This document shows positions 41,284 to 50,781 of a DNA stretch of 59,641 bases, piece by piece. This DNA is from Oscillospiraceae bacterium (lineage in GTDB: Bacteria > Bacillota_A > Clostridia > Oscillospirales > Oscillospiraceae), in NCBI GenBank assembly GCA_902786615.1, contig CADADE010000018.1:1-59641 (forward strand), written 5' to 3'. Numbering within the stretch: position 1 is the first letter of the stretch; the number at the start of each line of letters is the position of its first letter. The notes beneath the pieces were generated by a model. It saw only the letters and a list, made by a program, of their open reading frames with translations. It did not search any database and was not told where the DNA came from. Made by a program: the position numbers and the translations under genes.

Positions 41284-41307
41284 CCGGCAGGGCTTTCGCC
41301 CTGCCGG
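41284..41307. terminator. Terminator hairpin, left copy of the IS target duplication
   Basis: CCGGCAGGGC / GCCCTGCCGG around TTTC makes a perfect 10-bp stem just after nfnB. The same 24 bases, in the same orientation, stand at 42942-42965 on the other side of the insertion sequence. Before insertion a single copy would have been the shared terminator of the convergent genes nfnB and the PDDEXK nuclease. Confidence 0.8.
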
Positions 41308-42941
41308 CAGACTGTAGACAAAGTACCCATAGGGAGTGCGAAAGCACTTTCTATGGGTACTTTGTTATGGTATAATAGAGTCGAGGGGGCGAGGGAAATG
41401 ATGACGCGCAACGGAGGAAGGAATCGGGATCAAATAGAGTTCACGAGTTTGGAAGAACTTGTGCCGGAAGATCATCTGGTACGAAAACTGGAAAACGCCA
41501 TAGATTGGAGCTTCATCTATGAGCTTGTGGAAAACAGCTATTGCGAAGATAACGGACGCCCAAGCCTCGACCCCGTCATTTTGATCAAATTGGCAGTAAT
41601 CCAATTCATGTTTGGGATTCGGAGCATGCGGCAAACGATCCAGGAGATCAAGGTAAACATGGCATACTGATGGTTTCTTGGTTTGGGGCTGCATGACTCA
41701 GTGCCGCATTTCAGTACGTTCGGAAAAAATTACATGCGGCGCTTTCAGAACACAGACCTGTTTGAGCGTATCTTTCAGAGAATACTGAAAGAGTGCATGG
41801 AAGCGGGATTGGTAGATGAGTCTGTAGTATTTGTAGATTCGACCCATGTAAAAGCCAGAGCCAACAGCAAGAAGTATGAAGACGCGGTCGTTGAAGAGCA
41901 AGCCCAGTGGTATGAGAAGGAACTTCGGGAAGAGATTGACCGGGACCGGGAAGCGCATGGAAAGAAGCCCTTGAAGGACGAGCCGGAAGAAAGCAAGGAT
42001 GACGAAGAAGAGGCTAAACCACCGAAGGAGAATGGAAAAGGAAAGCCGAATCCCAATACATCGAAGAAGAAAAAAGCAAGACAGAAAAAAGAGAAGCACA
42101 TCAAGCAGAGTACAAGCGATCCGGAAAGCGGCTGGTTCCGCAAGGGAGAGCACAAGAACGTCTTTGCATACAGCGTAGAAACTGCCTGCGACATCAACGG
42201 CGTCGTCCTCGGCTACAGCGTCCACCCCGGCAATGAAAACGACGGCAAAACCTTCCCCGGCGTATACGAGAAGATCAAGCATTTGGATATAAAGGTTATG
42301 GTTGGAGACACCGCATACAAGACGCCGGCCATAGCCAAGAAGATGAAAGACGATGGCATTGACCTTCTGAGTACCTACTCCTGTCCCAAGACGAAAGATG
42401 GCTTTTTCCTCAAGCGCGAATATGTCTATGACGAATTCTTTGACTGCTATCTTTGCCCGGCAGACGAGATTCTCAGTTACAGTACTACGAACCGGGATGG
42501 GTACAGGGAATACAAGAGCAACCCGCAAATTTGTGAGCATTGTCCGTATCTAAATCAATGCACCCTCAGCCAGACGCATGTAAAGGTAGTTACCCGACAT
42601 GTCTGGCAGGACGCGGTAGAGGAAGCGGACGAGAATCGTTACAGGTACGATCTTAAAGATCTTTACAAATACAGGAAGGAAACCATCGAGAGAATCTTTG
42701 GGCTGGCCAAGGAGTTCCATGGCTTCCGTTATACACAGCAGTATGGTAAGGCGCAGATGGAAGTTAAGGCTGCGCTAACCTACGCATGCCTAAATCTCAA
42801 AAAGTTAGCAAAAAAGCGGTGGAAAACTCGCCCTATTCCTTCACTTTTTCAGTTTCTTTTGGACATATATTTCGATTTTCCAACATTTGTGCAGAAAACC
42901 CGCTTTCGGCCTGAACCAAAAGCGGGTTTGTCTACGGTCTG
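41308..42941 (+). mobile_element. IS1182-family insertion sequence (1,634 bp)
   Basis: The ends CAGACTGTAGACAAA (41308-41322) and its inverted match at 42927-42941 (14 of 15 bases) are terminal inverted repeats. A 24-bp palindromic direct repeat flanks them. The single transposase is of the IS1182 type. Members of this family are known to insert in palindromes with variable, long duplications (from memory, to be checked). An internal hairpin lies near the left end, with arms AAGTACCCATAG and CTATGGGTACTT. Confidence 0.85.
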
Positions 42942-42978
42942 CCGGCAGGGCTTTCGCCCTGCCGGTGTTGTTTCATGA
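41401..42978 (+). pseudogene. IS1182-type transposase interrupted by a stop codon
   Basis: The N-terminal part (NRDQIEFTSLEELVPEDHLVRK, then RPSLDPVILIKLAVIQFMFG) ends at TGA 41668-41670. The same frame then continues for about 430 residues with VPHFSTFGKNYMRRF, VFVDSTHVKARAN, AYSVETACDINGVVLGY and ERIFGLAKEFHGFRYTQQYG, all typical. A single base change (such as CGA to TGA) explains the break. The frame has no stop inside the element and runs through the right inverted repeat into flanking DNA, ending at 42978. The likely start is ATG 41398 or 41401. Confidence 0.85.
42942..42965. terminator. Terminator hairpin, right copy of the IS target duplication
   Basis: This is the same 24-base perfect hairpin as 41284-41307. 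It now serves as the terminator of the minus-strand nuclease gene (42986-44020). Confidence 0.75.
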
Positions 42979-42985
42979 CCGCGTC

Positions 42986-44020
42986 TCAATGATCCGCATC
43001 CATGGTATTGTCACCCATGTATCGTCTGAACTCCGCTTCCAGCTGCGCCCTGTCCGGCAGATAGAGCTGATAGCGACTGACGAAAACCTGATTGGTGATG
43101 TTTTGCAGCGCATACTGCATGACCACTTTATCCTGATACGCTCCGAGTACGATGCCAATGGGCTCGGTGTCGCCTTCGGTGTTCATTTCCTCACGGTAAT
43201 AGTTAAGATAGAAGTTCATTTGCCCGATGTCCTCATGCTGGACTTCGCCGCGCTTGAGGTCAATGAGCACAAAGCATTTGAGAATCCGGTGATAGAAAAC
43301 AAGATCGACCTTGTAAGTTCTCCCGCCGATCACGATTTTCTGCTGCTGCCCAACATAGGTGAAGCCCTTGCCAAGCTCCAGAAAGAACATGCTCAGGTTA
43401 TTGACCAGAGCCTCTTCCAGATCACCCTCTTTGTAGACAGGGAGCTGCGGCAGGCCGGTAAACTCAAAGATGTACGGCTCGCGCAGAATATCCTCCGGGC
43501 GCTCGATGATTTCCCCCTCTTTGGCAAGGCGCAGCACCTCCGCTCTGTCTGTGCTGAGGGCGAGGCGATGAAAGAGCATACTGTCCATCTGACGTTTGAG
43601 CTCACGGACGCCCCAGTGCTCGGATTCTGCTTCTTTTTCATAAAAAGAGCGCTCCAGCGGATCGTCAATCTTCAAAAGCTCGACATAATGGCTCCAGCTC
43701 AATTTTGCAGACACTGTCTGCAAAATTGGATAGGTAAGATACAGCTTGCGCATCTTGTTGATATTGCTCATGCCGAAGCCGCTTCCATACAGGTCTGTCA
43801 GATCACGAGACAGCTTCTTTAAAAGCGCAGAGCCGTATTCTGCTTTCGCGCTTCCTCCCTGTTCGTATTCTACGATCTGCCGCCCGATTTCCCAGTATGT
43901 TGCCACAACCGCAGTATTCACCGCAGACGCAGCCCGGCTTCTGCCCTGCTCCAGCGTGTCGCCGACGTGTTGAAGCAGCTCCTGATAGTCGGGATGAACG
44001 GTCAAAGAATCTGGTTTCAT
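42986..44020 (-). CDS. PDDEXK nuclease, DUF1016 (YhcG-like)
   Basis: The protein of about 344 residues has the N-terminal DUF1016 helical domain (AVNTAVVATYWEIGRQIVEYE, LLKKLSRDLTDLYGSGF) and a C-terminal nuclease domain with KVDLVFYHRILKCFVLIDLK (D...D-x-K) and GQMNFYLNYYR. YhcG-like proteins are often found in mobile or defence contexts, but the biological role is not established. ATG 44020 has GAGGTG 6 bases upstream; a GTG at 44029 is possible. Confidence 0.85.
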   Translation of the reverse strand: MKPDSLTVHPDYQELLQHVGDTLEQGRSRAASAVNTAVVATYWEIGRQIVEYEQGGSAKAEYGSALLKKLSRDLTDLYGSGFGMSNINKMRKLYLTYPILQTVSAKLSWSHYVELLKIDDPLERSFYEKEAESEHWGVRELKRQMDSMLFHRLALSTDRAEVLRLAKEGEIIERPEDILREPYIFEFTGLPQLPVYKEGDLEEALVNNLSMFFLELGKGFTYVGQQQKIVIGGRTYKVDLVFYHRILKCFVLIDLKRGEVQHEDIGQMNFYLNYYREEMNTEGDTEPIGIVLGAYQDKVVMQYALQNITNQVFVSRYQLYLPDRAQLEAEFRRYMGDNTMDADH

Positions 44021-44117
44021 GGTTGGCACCTCGGTTCTTTCTCATTTCATGCGGTTTCTCTGATAGCACATATATTTTACCATAGGGGGCAAAGGTATTC
44101 AATATGCGAACGATTGA

Positions 44118-44158
44118 GAAAGAGAGCCCAGGAGGAATACGTCCCTGGACTCTCTTTC
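44118..44158 (-). terminator. Terminator-like hairpin after the M3 peptidase gene
   Basis: GAAAGAGAG (44118-44126) pairs with CTCTCTTTC (44150-44158), with an inner CCAGG/CCTGG stem. It lies 22 bases past the peptidase stop on the minus strand. No strong T run is seen. Confidence 0.6.
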
Positions 44159-44179
44159 ATTCCAATGCTGCTTTTCTTG

Positions 44180-45874
44180 TTACGCCGCAAGCTGGGAAGC
44201 AAGGAAGCTTGCGACCGCCTGCACACGCTGGTCGGTGATGGGGTTTTGAAGCCCGGCCTCCGCCGCCGCGGCGACGATGCCGATCTCCTCGGTGTCCGCC
44301 AGGCGCAGAAAGCTGCTGAGGCCTGCGCCGTCCGCCTGCATGTCGCGCTCGTAAATTTCGAGAGCGCAGCAGGCGGAGACCGGGTAGCTGATGACGTAGA
44401 AGGGCTGCTCAAAGAAGTGGGAGATATCCACCCAGTCAATGACATCGCCTTCGCCATAGTACTCGTCAAGCCCGTATTCCCTGAAGAGCGACCACATCAG
44501 CGCGTTGAGATCCGCCGTGCTGGGATTTTCAAGCCGGAAGGCCCGGAACTCGAATTCGGCGTAGAGCGTCTCCCAGAGAAAGGTGTCAAGCACGTCGTAC
44601 AGATTCAGCTGACGCAGCGCCGCGACGCTCTGCTCACCCAGCGCCGCCGTCAGCGGACGGAGACTGAGAAACTGCATGGCCTGCGAGAAGACCTCCGCAA
44701 GATCCATGCTGCGGTAGGCACAATAGCTGATATATTCTTCCGCGTAATGCCCAAACTCATGCGTGACGGTGATGATGTCCGAACGGTCCTCATAGGGATT
44801 GACAAAGAGGAAGGGGGCCTCATATTCGGACAGATAGCTCGTGAAGGACATGTCGGCCTTGTTGTCGTCCATGCGCAGATCGGCAAGCTCGTTGCGGCGC
44901 ATGAACTCATAGGCCTGCAGGACCTCGCCGCCGAGGCCGCGGGCCACGGTCTCCAGGACGCCGAAAAGCTGCTCCTCGGAGACATAGCCCTCCAAGAGTT
45001 CGGCATAGCGCTCCTCGTTCATGCAGCGCTTATAAACCGGCAGAAGCCATTTCTTCACGCTGTCGAGAAAGGCCTGTCCCTCTTCTACGCTGTAGTCACG
45101 GTCAAAGCCAATATCAAACATCATTTCTGCGTAGTCCTTATAGCCCAGCTCCCGCGCCTGCTCCTTTCGGACGGCCATGAGCCGAAGATACAGATCGCCC
45201 AGAATGGGGTTATACTTTTCGTAATAGGCGTTCAGAAGATTGTCGTAGTCCCGGTCATCCCAGACATCGTAGAGAATATCACTGACGGGGACCTCGCTGC
45301 CGTTTACCATGACCGTGGGATCGGCGATGATATTCCGGTATTCCACCAGCAGCTCGTTTTCCCGCTCAAGCAGGGCAACATAGGCGTCCGAAAGCTTTTC
45401 CTCGGCGTTTTCGCCGTATTCCGCCATGAAGCCGGGGCCGAAGTATTCCCGCTCAAGCCGTTCGCCAAAGGGGGAGGCGCCGCAGGTCAAATAAATGTCC
45501 TCCATGATAGTTTCAATTTCCGTCAGGGCCGAGAGGCAGGCGGCATACTCCGCCGACCAATGCGCGTCGGAGAGATTGCGGCAGCTTTGAATATCGGCGA
45601 TGGTGGACATGGTGCTGGCGCTGAAATAGCGGTTGAATACCTCGTCCAGCAGCGCGACCAGACGGCGATAGCCTCCACCGTTCTGCAGCGTCTGGTTCAC
45701 CCGCTCCTCATACGCGCGGAAAACCGCCGGGTCCGGTCTTTCATAGGGCATGTCGTCGAAGCGCAGAATCTCGTCCGTTCCGTCCTCGCGAAACCACCCG
45801 TTCGGCAGGGCGGACCCGCACAGGAAGAGCAGCGCAAAAAGCATGGCAAAGATGGCCGTCAGTTTCTTTTTCAT
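44180..45874 (-). CDS. M3-family oligoendopeptidase (exported)
   Basis: The protein of about 564 residues has a signal peptide (MKKKLTAIFAMLFALLFLCG) and the M3 zinc motif in TVTHEFGHYAEEYI (near residue 372; HExxH with a downstream Glu expected). The N-terminal half is helical, as in PepF/oligoendopeptidase F. These enzymes cut short peptides. The signal peptide places this one outside the membrane, perhaps lipid-linked at LFLCG. ATG 45874 has AGGAGGT 6 bases upstream. Confidence 0.88.
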   Translation of the reverse strand: MKKKLTAIFAMLFALLFLCGSALPNGWFREDGTDEILRFDDMPYERPDPAVFRAYEERVNQTLQNGGGYRRLVALLDEVFNRYFSASTMSTIADIQSCRNLSDAHWSAEYAACLSALTEIETIMEDIYLTCGASPFGERLEREYFGPGFMAEYGENAEEKLSDAYVALLERENELLVEYRNIIADPTVMVNGSEVPVSDILYDVWDDRDYDNLLNAYYEKYNPILGDLYLRLMAVRKEQARELGYKDYAEMMFDIGFDRDYSVEEGQAFLDSVKKWLLPVYKRCMNEERYAELLEGYVSEEQLFGVLETVARGLGGEVLQAYEFMRRNELADLRMDDNKADMSFTSYLSEYEAPFLFVNPYEDRSDIITVTHEFGHYAEEYISYCAYRSMDLAEVFSQAMQFLSLRPLTAALGEQSVAALRQLNLYDVLDTFLWETLYAEFEFRAFRLENPSTADLNALMWSLFREYGLDEYYGEGDVIDWVDISHFFEQPFYVISYPVSACCALEIYERDMQADGAGLSSFLRLADTEEIGIVAAAAEAGLQNPITDQRVQAVASFLASQLAA

Positions 45875-45991
45875 CTCTGACCTCCTGAGAAATATCATGT
45901 CGTTCGCTTTATTCTGACATTCTGATTATACTATGTTCCTGCCGGGACAAAAAGGGACAAAGTATGAATTTAGAATTCTTAAGGCTTTGTC

Positions 45992-46020
45992 TTGCAAGCG
46001 TCGCCCGCTTTCGCTATAAT
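45992..46020 (+). promoter_or_regulatory. Promoter of the pyrophosphatase gene
   Basis: TTGCAA (45992-45997) and TATAAT (46015-46020) are 17 bases apart, 35 bases before the ATG. Confidence 0.75.
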
Positions 46021-46054
46021 GTGATCAAATACCATACAGTATGGGGAGGTTCTT

Positions 46055-47668
46055 ATGAACGATATCTATGTCTGCGGGCATCGCAACCCGGATACCGACT
46101 CCATCGTCGCCTCGATGGCCTATGCCAATCTGCGCAACGCCCTGGGCGACCGGGAATACAAGGCCGTGCGCATCGGCGCGATCAACGACGAGACTCAGCG
46201 CATGCTGGACCGCTTCGGCTTTGAGCCGCCCATGTACATCCAGAATATGCGCGCTCAGGTCTCCGACCTGGACTTTGACCACCCGCCCGAGCTCAACAGA
46301 TCCGTTACGCTCGATCTCGCCTGGCGCAGCATGCGCGACAAGGGGCTGTCCGCCATCCCCATCCTCAACGATGACGGGACGCTCTACGGCATGCTCTCCA
46401 CCGGCGATATCGCCGCCTATGAGCTGAGCAACGTCTTTGACTGCAAGGTGGATTCTCTGCCGCTCTTTAACCTCATCAGCGTGTTGGAGGGGCGGCTTGT
46501 CAACGAATACTCCAACATCACCGAGACTGTCTCCGGCAAGGTGACGATCGCCCTGCCCAAGGCCTTTGAGGACGCAAGCTTCACCAACAAGGACAGCATC
46601 CTCATCTGCGGCGATCAGCCGGAGATCATCGCCAAGGCGCTGGAGGCCGGCGTGGGCTGCCTGATCCTCTGCCAGACGGAGGTGCCGCAGGAGCTTGAGG
46701 AGAGCACCGCCCCCACCTGCATCATCTCCACGCCGCTCAATGCTCGCCAGGTTGCCCGCCTCATCTTCCAGGGCATTCCCGTTTCCCGCTTCTGCCAGAC
46801 CGAGGGGCTGATCTCCTTCCATCTCACGGACTATGTGGACGACGTGCGTGAGACGCTGATCAACAGCCGCTTTCACTATTATCCCGTGCTCGACGAGAAC
46901 GAGCATGTGGTGGGCACCCTGTCGCGCTATCACATGCTGCGTCCGCGGAGCAAGCGCGTCGTGCTGGTGGATCATAACGAGGCTTCCCAGTCCGTACCGG
47001 GGCTTGACCAGGTGGAGATCCTCGGCATCATCGACCACCACCGCCTCGCGGATATCCAGACCAAAATGCCCGTCGCAGTCCGAAACGAGCCGGTGGGCTC
47101 CACCAATACGATCCTGACCTCCATGTATCAGGAGCACGGCGTCATGCCCTCTCCGGCCATGGCGGGTCTCATGTGTGCGGCTATCCTCTCCGATACGGTC
47201 ATGTTCAAATCCCCCACCTGCACCAAGAAGGATATCGCCATGGCCAATCGCCTTGCCCGTATGGCCAACGTCTCCGTTGAGGAGCTGGGAAAGACACTCT
47301 TCACCTCAGCCGGGGTGGACGGCAAGAGCGCGGAAGAGCTGTTCCGCACGGATTACAAGCAGTTCCACATCGCAGAGAAAAATCTCGGCGTGAGCCAGAT
47401 CACCTGCGTGGGCGCGGACGCCTACCTCGCCAGAAAGAAGGAGCTGCTTGATTTCATGAGCGAGCTCAGAGCCAAAAACGAGTTCGACATCGTGATCCTT
47501 ATGCTGACGGATGTGCTGAGCGAGGGCTCGCATCTCCTGTATGTCGGCAGCGACGAGATCATGCGTCAGGCCTTCAACACCGATCCGAAGGACAACGACC
47601 TCTTTATCCCCGGCATGATGTCACGAAAGAAGCAGCTGATCCCCACGCTCACGGCGCTCTGGGGCTGA
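46055..47668 (+). CDS. ppaC: CBS-domain manganese-dependent inorganic pyrophosphatase
   Basis: The 537-residue protein is a family II pyrophosphatase. The DHH motifs are CGHRNPDTDSIV (~8-19) and GIIDHHRLAD (~327-336), and the C-terminal DHHA2 part has SRKKQLIP. Between them (residues ~60-300) lie two CBS motifs (SAIPILNDDGTLYGMLSTGD and HYYPVLDENEHVVGTLSRY) around a DRTGG domain. CBS-type members are regulated by adenine nucleotides. The enzyme hydrolyses pyrophosphate and drives biosynthetic reactions. Confidence 0.93.
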   Translation: MNDIYVCGHRNPDTDSIVASMAYANLRNALGDREYKAVRIGAINDETQRMLDRFGFEPPMYIQNMRAQVSDLDFDHPPELNRSVTLDLAWRSMRDKGLSAIPILNDDGTLYGMLSTGDIAAYELSNVFDCKVDSLPLFNLISVLEGRLVNEYSNITETVSGKVTIALPKAFEDASFTNKDSILICGDQPEIIAKALEAGVGCLILCQTEVPQELEESTAPTCIISTPLNARQVARLIFQGIPVSRFCQTEGLISFHLTDYVDDVRETLINSRFHYYPVLDENEHVVGTLSRYHMLRPRSKRVVLVDHNEASQSVPGLDQVEILGIIDHHRLADIQTKMPVAVRNEPVGSTNTILTSMYQEHGVMPSPAMAGLMCAAILSDTVMFKSPTCTKKDIAMANRLARMANVSVEELGKTLFTSAGVDGKSAEELFRTDYKQFHIAEKNLGVSQITCVGADAYLARKKELLDFMSELRAKNEFDIVILMLTDVLSEGSHLLYVGSDEIMRQAFNTDPKDNDLFIPGMMSRKKQLIPTLTALWG

Positions 47669-47680
47669 GAGAGGACGCCA

Positions 47681-48535
47681 ATGAAAATCACCAAAATGCA
47701 CGGAGCCGGAAACGACTTTGTGATCGTGGACAAGCGTGACGGCTCCCTCAGGCGGGAGGCGCTGCCGACGCTTGCCAGACGCCTCTGCGCCTCTCACACG
47801 GGCGTGGGCGCGGACGGCATGATGGTTGTCATCCCGGCGGAAAAGGGCGGGGATTACGGCATGCTCTTTTTCAACAGCGACGGCAGCCTCGGCGAGATGT
47901 GCGGCAACGGCGCGCGCTGCATCTGCCGCTGGGGCTGTGAGCACGGCCTTGCGGGCGAAAGACAGCGCGTGGAGACCACGGCGGGCCTCGTCACGGGTGA
48001 GCGCGTCGACCGCAGCCGCTACCGCGTACGGCTGAATGACCCATCGCTGATCGATCTGCACCGCACAGTCCGCGTGGACGGGACGGTGTACGACTGCGCC
48101 TATGTGGAGCTGGGCGATCCCGGCATCCCGCATGCGGTGCTGCTGCTGCCGGACTGGGACGTGCGGGAGAGGGAAAGCCTGCGCGCACTGGGCGCGGCGC
48201 TGCGGAATGACGCGGCGTTTCCGAAGGGCGCAAACGTGAGTTTTGTAAAGCGAAGCGACCCGGACGCGGTCAAGGCCGTTACCTATGAGCGGGGCGTGGA
48301 GGATTTTACCCTCGCCTGCGGGACGGGCTGCGGCTCCATCGCCGCGGCGCTGGCGCTGTCGGGACTTACTTCCGGCGGAGCGCTCAAAGTGATCATGCCG
48401 GGCGGGGAGCTCTCCGTCAGCCTCACGAACGACGCGGGGGTAATCCGCGACATTTTCCTCACCGGGCCTACCTGTGTCGTTCTGGAGGGGGAGGTTTCCG
48501 ACGAGCTGCTGGAGGGCCTATGCACGACATTTTAA
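47681..48535 (+). CDS. dapF: Diaminopimelate epimerase
   Basis: The 284-residue protein has all signatures: HGAGNDFVIVD (~6-16), GVGADGMMV (~42), GEMCGNGARC (first catalytic Cys near 74) and DFTLACGTGCGSIA (second Cys near 213). It interconverts LL- and meso-diaminopimelate for lysine and peptidoglycan. It lies 12 bases after ppaC and overlaps the nucleotidyltransferase gene by 16 bases, so the three are probably co-transcribed. Confidence 0.95.
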   Translation: MKITKMHGAGNDFVIVDKRDGSLRREALPTLARRLCASHTGVGADGMMVVIPAEKGGDYGMLFFNSDGSLGEMCGNGARCICRWGCEHGLAGERQRVETTAGLVTGERVDRSRYRVRLNDPSLIDLHRTVRVDGTVYDCAYVELGDPGIPHAVLLLPDWDVRERESLRALGAALRNDAAFPKGANVSFVKRSDPDAVKAVTYERGVEDFTLACGTGCGSIAAALALSGLTSGGALKVIMPGGELSVSLTNDAGVIRDIFLTGPTCVVLEGEVSDELLEGLCTTF

Positions 48536-49158
48536 GCTATCTCGCCGCTGCGTACGATCCGATTGCGATCATCGTCTACGGCTCCTTTGCCGACGGGACG
48601 AGCAATCTCTTCAGCGACTTTGACGCCCTGCTCGTCACCGCGGACGGTGAGCGGCGGCATGACGACCGGTTCGTGGACTTTACCCAGCTTGACGTCTTCG
48701 TCCATCCGCTCTCGGACTTTCAGGGAGAATATGACCCGGCGGAGTATGCGCGCATCTACGGCGGACAGATTCTGCTTGATAGAGACGGCGTGGCGGCAGC
48801 CCTGCTGGAAAGGGTGACTCAATGGGTGGACAGCCGCGCGAAAAAGACGCAGGAGGAGCTGGACTTCAACGTGTCCTGGTGCGAGAAAATGCTGCGCCGG
48901 GCGGAGTGTACCGACGCCGAGGGCTGCTTTCGCCGCCACTGGCTGCTGGTGGAGAGCCTCGAAATCTACACCGAGCTTCGCGGCTGGCCCTATCTCGGGC
49001 CGAAGAAGGCGCTGGCCCAGTTGGAAAAAAAGGACCGGGCGGTGTTCGCGCTCTATGAAAAAGCGCTGACACAAAACGAGTATGCGTTTCTCGCCGCCTG
49101 GGTGGAGCACATCCGGGAGCGCTATGAAAAGGGACAGAAAAAAAGAAAGAAAGCATAA
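48520..49158 (+). CDS. Nucleotidyltransferase-fold protein
   Basis: The 212-residue protein has a nucleotidyltransferase core with IIVYGSFADGTSNLFSDFDALLV (GS-x9-D-x-D form, ~residues 17-39) and a third carboxylate in TQLDVFVHPL. A helical C-half resembles kanamycin/aminoglycoside nucleotidyltransferase-like proteins (HWLLVESLEIYTELRG). The substrate is unknown; the distance from known resistance enzymes is large. The C-terminus is Lys-rich. Confidence 0.75.
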   Translation: MHDILSYLAAAYDPIAIIVYGSFADGTSNLFSDFDALLVTADGERRHDDRFVDFTQLDVFVHPLSDFQGEYDPAEYARIYGGQILLDRDGVAAALLERVTQWVDSRAKKTQEELDFNVSWCEKMLRRAECTDAEGCFRRHWLLVESLEIYTELRGWPYLGPKKALAQLEKKDRAVFALYEKALTQNEYAFLAAWVEHIRERYEKGQKKRKKA

Positions 49159-49197
49159 TGCAAGGGGGCGCAGCCGAAAGGCCGCGCCCCCTTGCAT
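49158..49197. terminator. Bidirectional terminator
   Basis: ATGCAAGGGGGCGC (49158-49171) pairs with GCGCCCCCTTGCAT (49184-49197), with inner GCC/GGC and a GAAA loop. It lies between two convergent genes. Confidence 0.85.
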
Positions 49198-49200
49198 GGT

Positions 49201-50091
49201 TTATTCCGATGGTTCGTAAAACCTGTCCAGATACTCCTCCAGCGTCAGCCCCAGCTCGCGGATCTCCTGCGCGGCGTCAAGCCCCACATAGCGGTAGTGC
49301 CAGGGCTCATAGATGATGCCGGTGATCTCACTCTTGTCGTTGGGGTAGCGGAGGATGAAGCCATAGTCCCAGCAATGCTCCATCAGCCATTTCTGCGTGG
49401 GCATTTCCTCCTGCTGTTCGTTTAAATAGAGATAGTTGTAGTCTATAATATCCGCGGCGAGACCGAGCTGGTGCTCACTGGTCCCCGGCACGGCCACCGT
49501 CGTGGCGGCAAGCGCGGGCGCGTCCTCGGGATCGACGCCATCCTCATAAACCAGGCGCGCGATCTTGCTGTCGAAAAGATTTTCCTGCATGTTCATATCC
49601 CGGTAGGCCGAGCATACAAAGGGGTGGTTTCCCGCCGCCGAGCAGTCCGCGATCATCTGGATCATGGCGTCCGCCGCCCGCTCGTCCAGGAACTGATCGT
49701 CGTCGCCATAACCCCAGGTGACCTGGCGCAGCACAGGCTCATAGCCCTCTTTCATTTTATGCCAGGGATTGACAAGCGTCAGCAGCTCCGTCCGTTTACG
49801 CAGCGGCGTCGGCGTGGGCGATGGCGTCGGCGTGGGCGATGGCGTCGGCGTGGGCGATGGCGTCGGCGTGGGCGATGACGTGGGAGTGGGTGATGGCGTG
49901 GGAGTGGGCGATGGCGTGGCGGTCGGTGTGGGCGAGGGAAGCTGCGTCGCAGCCGGTTCGCTTCGTATCGCCTGCGCCGCGGGACGATTTCCCGCGAACA
50001 GCAGGAGCATCAGAAACACCGCGGCAAGCCCGGCCGACAGCATGGTCGGCAGCGCCTTGATCGTGCCGTGATCATTTGTCTTCTTTTTCAA
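49201..50091 (-). CDS. VanY-like D-alanyl-D-alanine carboxypeptidase (M15)
   Basis: The protein of about 296 residues has a single N-terminal membrane helix ([18 protein letters not shown]). A Pro/Ser/Thr linker of repeated SPTPTP units (~50-97) and an M15B domain follow: [24 protein letters not shown] (zinc His and Asp) and [10 protein letters not shown]. It trims peptidoglycan peptides outside the membrane. TTG 50091 is 7 bases after AAGGGG; TTG 50097 is too close. It follows mntP by 12 bases and may be co-transcribed with it. Confidence 0.88.
   Translation of the reverse strand: MKKKTNDHGTIKALPTMLSAGLAAVFLMLLLFAGNRPAAQAIRSEPAATQLPSPTPTATPSPTPTPSPTPTSSPTPTPSPTPTPSPTPTPSPTPTPLRKRTELLTLVNPWHKMKEGYEPVLRQVTWGYGDDDQFLDERAADAMIQMIADCSAAGNHPFVCSAYRDMNMQENLFDSKIARLVYEDGVDPEDAPALAATTVAVPGTSEHQLGLAADIIDYNYLYLNEQQEEMPTQKWLMEHCWDYGFILRYPNDKSEITGIIYEPWHYRYVGLDAAQEIRELGLTLEEYLDRFYEPSE
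49803..49926 (-). repeat. 18-bp tandem repeat coding the SPTPTP linker
   Basis: GGCGTCGGCGTGGGCGAT-type units recur with small changes about seven times inside the carboxypeptidase gene. Copy number is likely to vary between strains, which would change linker length without a frame change. Confidence 0.85.
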
Positions 50092-50103
50092 ATGCAAACC
50101 CCT

Positions 50104-50661
50104 TTACGAAATCACACCCAGATGCTCTAGCAGGATCTTGACCCCAATGAGAATCAGAATCACGCCGCCCGCGATCTCCGCCTTGGCCTTGTATTTGAGC
50201 CCAAACAGGTGCCCGATATAGACGCCCAGCATTGAAAGGAGAAAGGTCGTTACGCCGATCAGACCCGCGGCGGGCAGAATACGCACCTGCAGAAAAGCAA
50301 AGGTGACGCCAACAGCCAGCGCGTCGATGCTCGTGGCGACAGCCAGCGGCAGCATGGCCTTGAAGCTGAGATCGTCGTTGAGCTCGTCGGCATGCTTTGC
50401 CTCGCGGATCATGCCGACGCCGATGATCGTCAGCAGGCCGAAAGCGACCCAATGGTCCACGCTCTCGATGATATGCTCGAAACGGTAGCCGAGCGCCCAA
50501 CCGATCACCGGCATCAGAAACTGAAAGCCGCCAAAGTAGAGACCCACCAGCACCGCGTGGCGCAGCTTCAGCTTCTTGAGACTGAGTCCCTTGCAGATCG
50601 AGACCGCAAACGCGTCCATACTCAGCCCCACGGCGATCAGCAGCAGTTCGGCAAAGCCCAT
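50104..50661 (-). CDS. mntP: Manganese efflux pump MntP
   Basis: The 185-residue protein has six hydrophobic helices. The two related halves carry the MntP markers [15 protein letters not shown] (~13-27) and [15 protein letters not shown] (~109-123), each with a membrane Asp. It exports Mn2+. AGGGGG precedes the ATG. No yybP-ykoY riboswitch is visible upstream: the leader is only about 40 bases. Confidence 0.92.
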   Translation of the reverse strand: MGFAELLLIAVGLSMDAFAVSICKGLSLKKLKLRHAVLVGLYFGGFQFLMPVIGWALGYRFEHIIESVDHWVAFGLLTIIGVGMIREAKHADELNDDLSFKAMLPLAVATSIDALAVGVTFAFLQVRILPAAGLIGVTTFLLSMLGVYIGHLFGLKYKAKAEIAGGVILILIGVKILLEHLGVIS

Positions 50662-50702
50662 ATACAGTATTCCCCCTGACGTCCATTTCAGAAATCCAAG
50701 AG

Positions 50703-50731
50703 ACTGTACAACATGTTTCCTGAAATGTCAA
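50703..50731 (-). promoter_or_regulatory. Promoter of mntP
   Basis: On the minus strand TTGACA (50731-50726) and TACAGT (50708-50703) are 17 bases apart. Inverted CATTTCAG / CTGAAATG segments flank the -10 region and could be an operator. Confidence 0.65.
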
Positions 50732-50781
50732 GTAAACGCTGTTTAATTCCCATGCGCTGTGAATAAGAAAGGCAGGAGCAC

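Noticed and set aside
49803..49926. Possible CRISPR array
   Set aside because: The 18-bp units are contiguous with no spacers and code for a Pro/Thr linker. No CRISPR array was seen anywhere in the window.
50662..50731. Manganese (yybP-ykoY) riboswitch before mntP
   Set aside because: Only about 40 bases lie between the promoter and the start codon, too short for that riboswitch.
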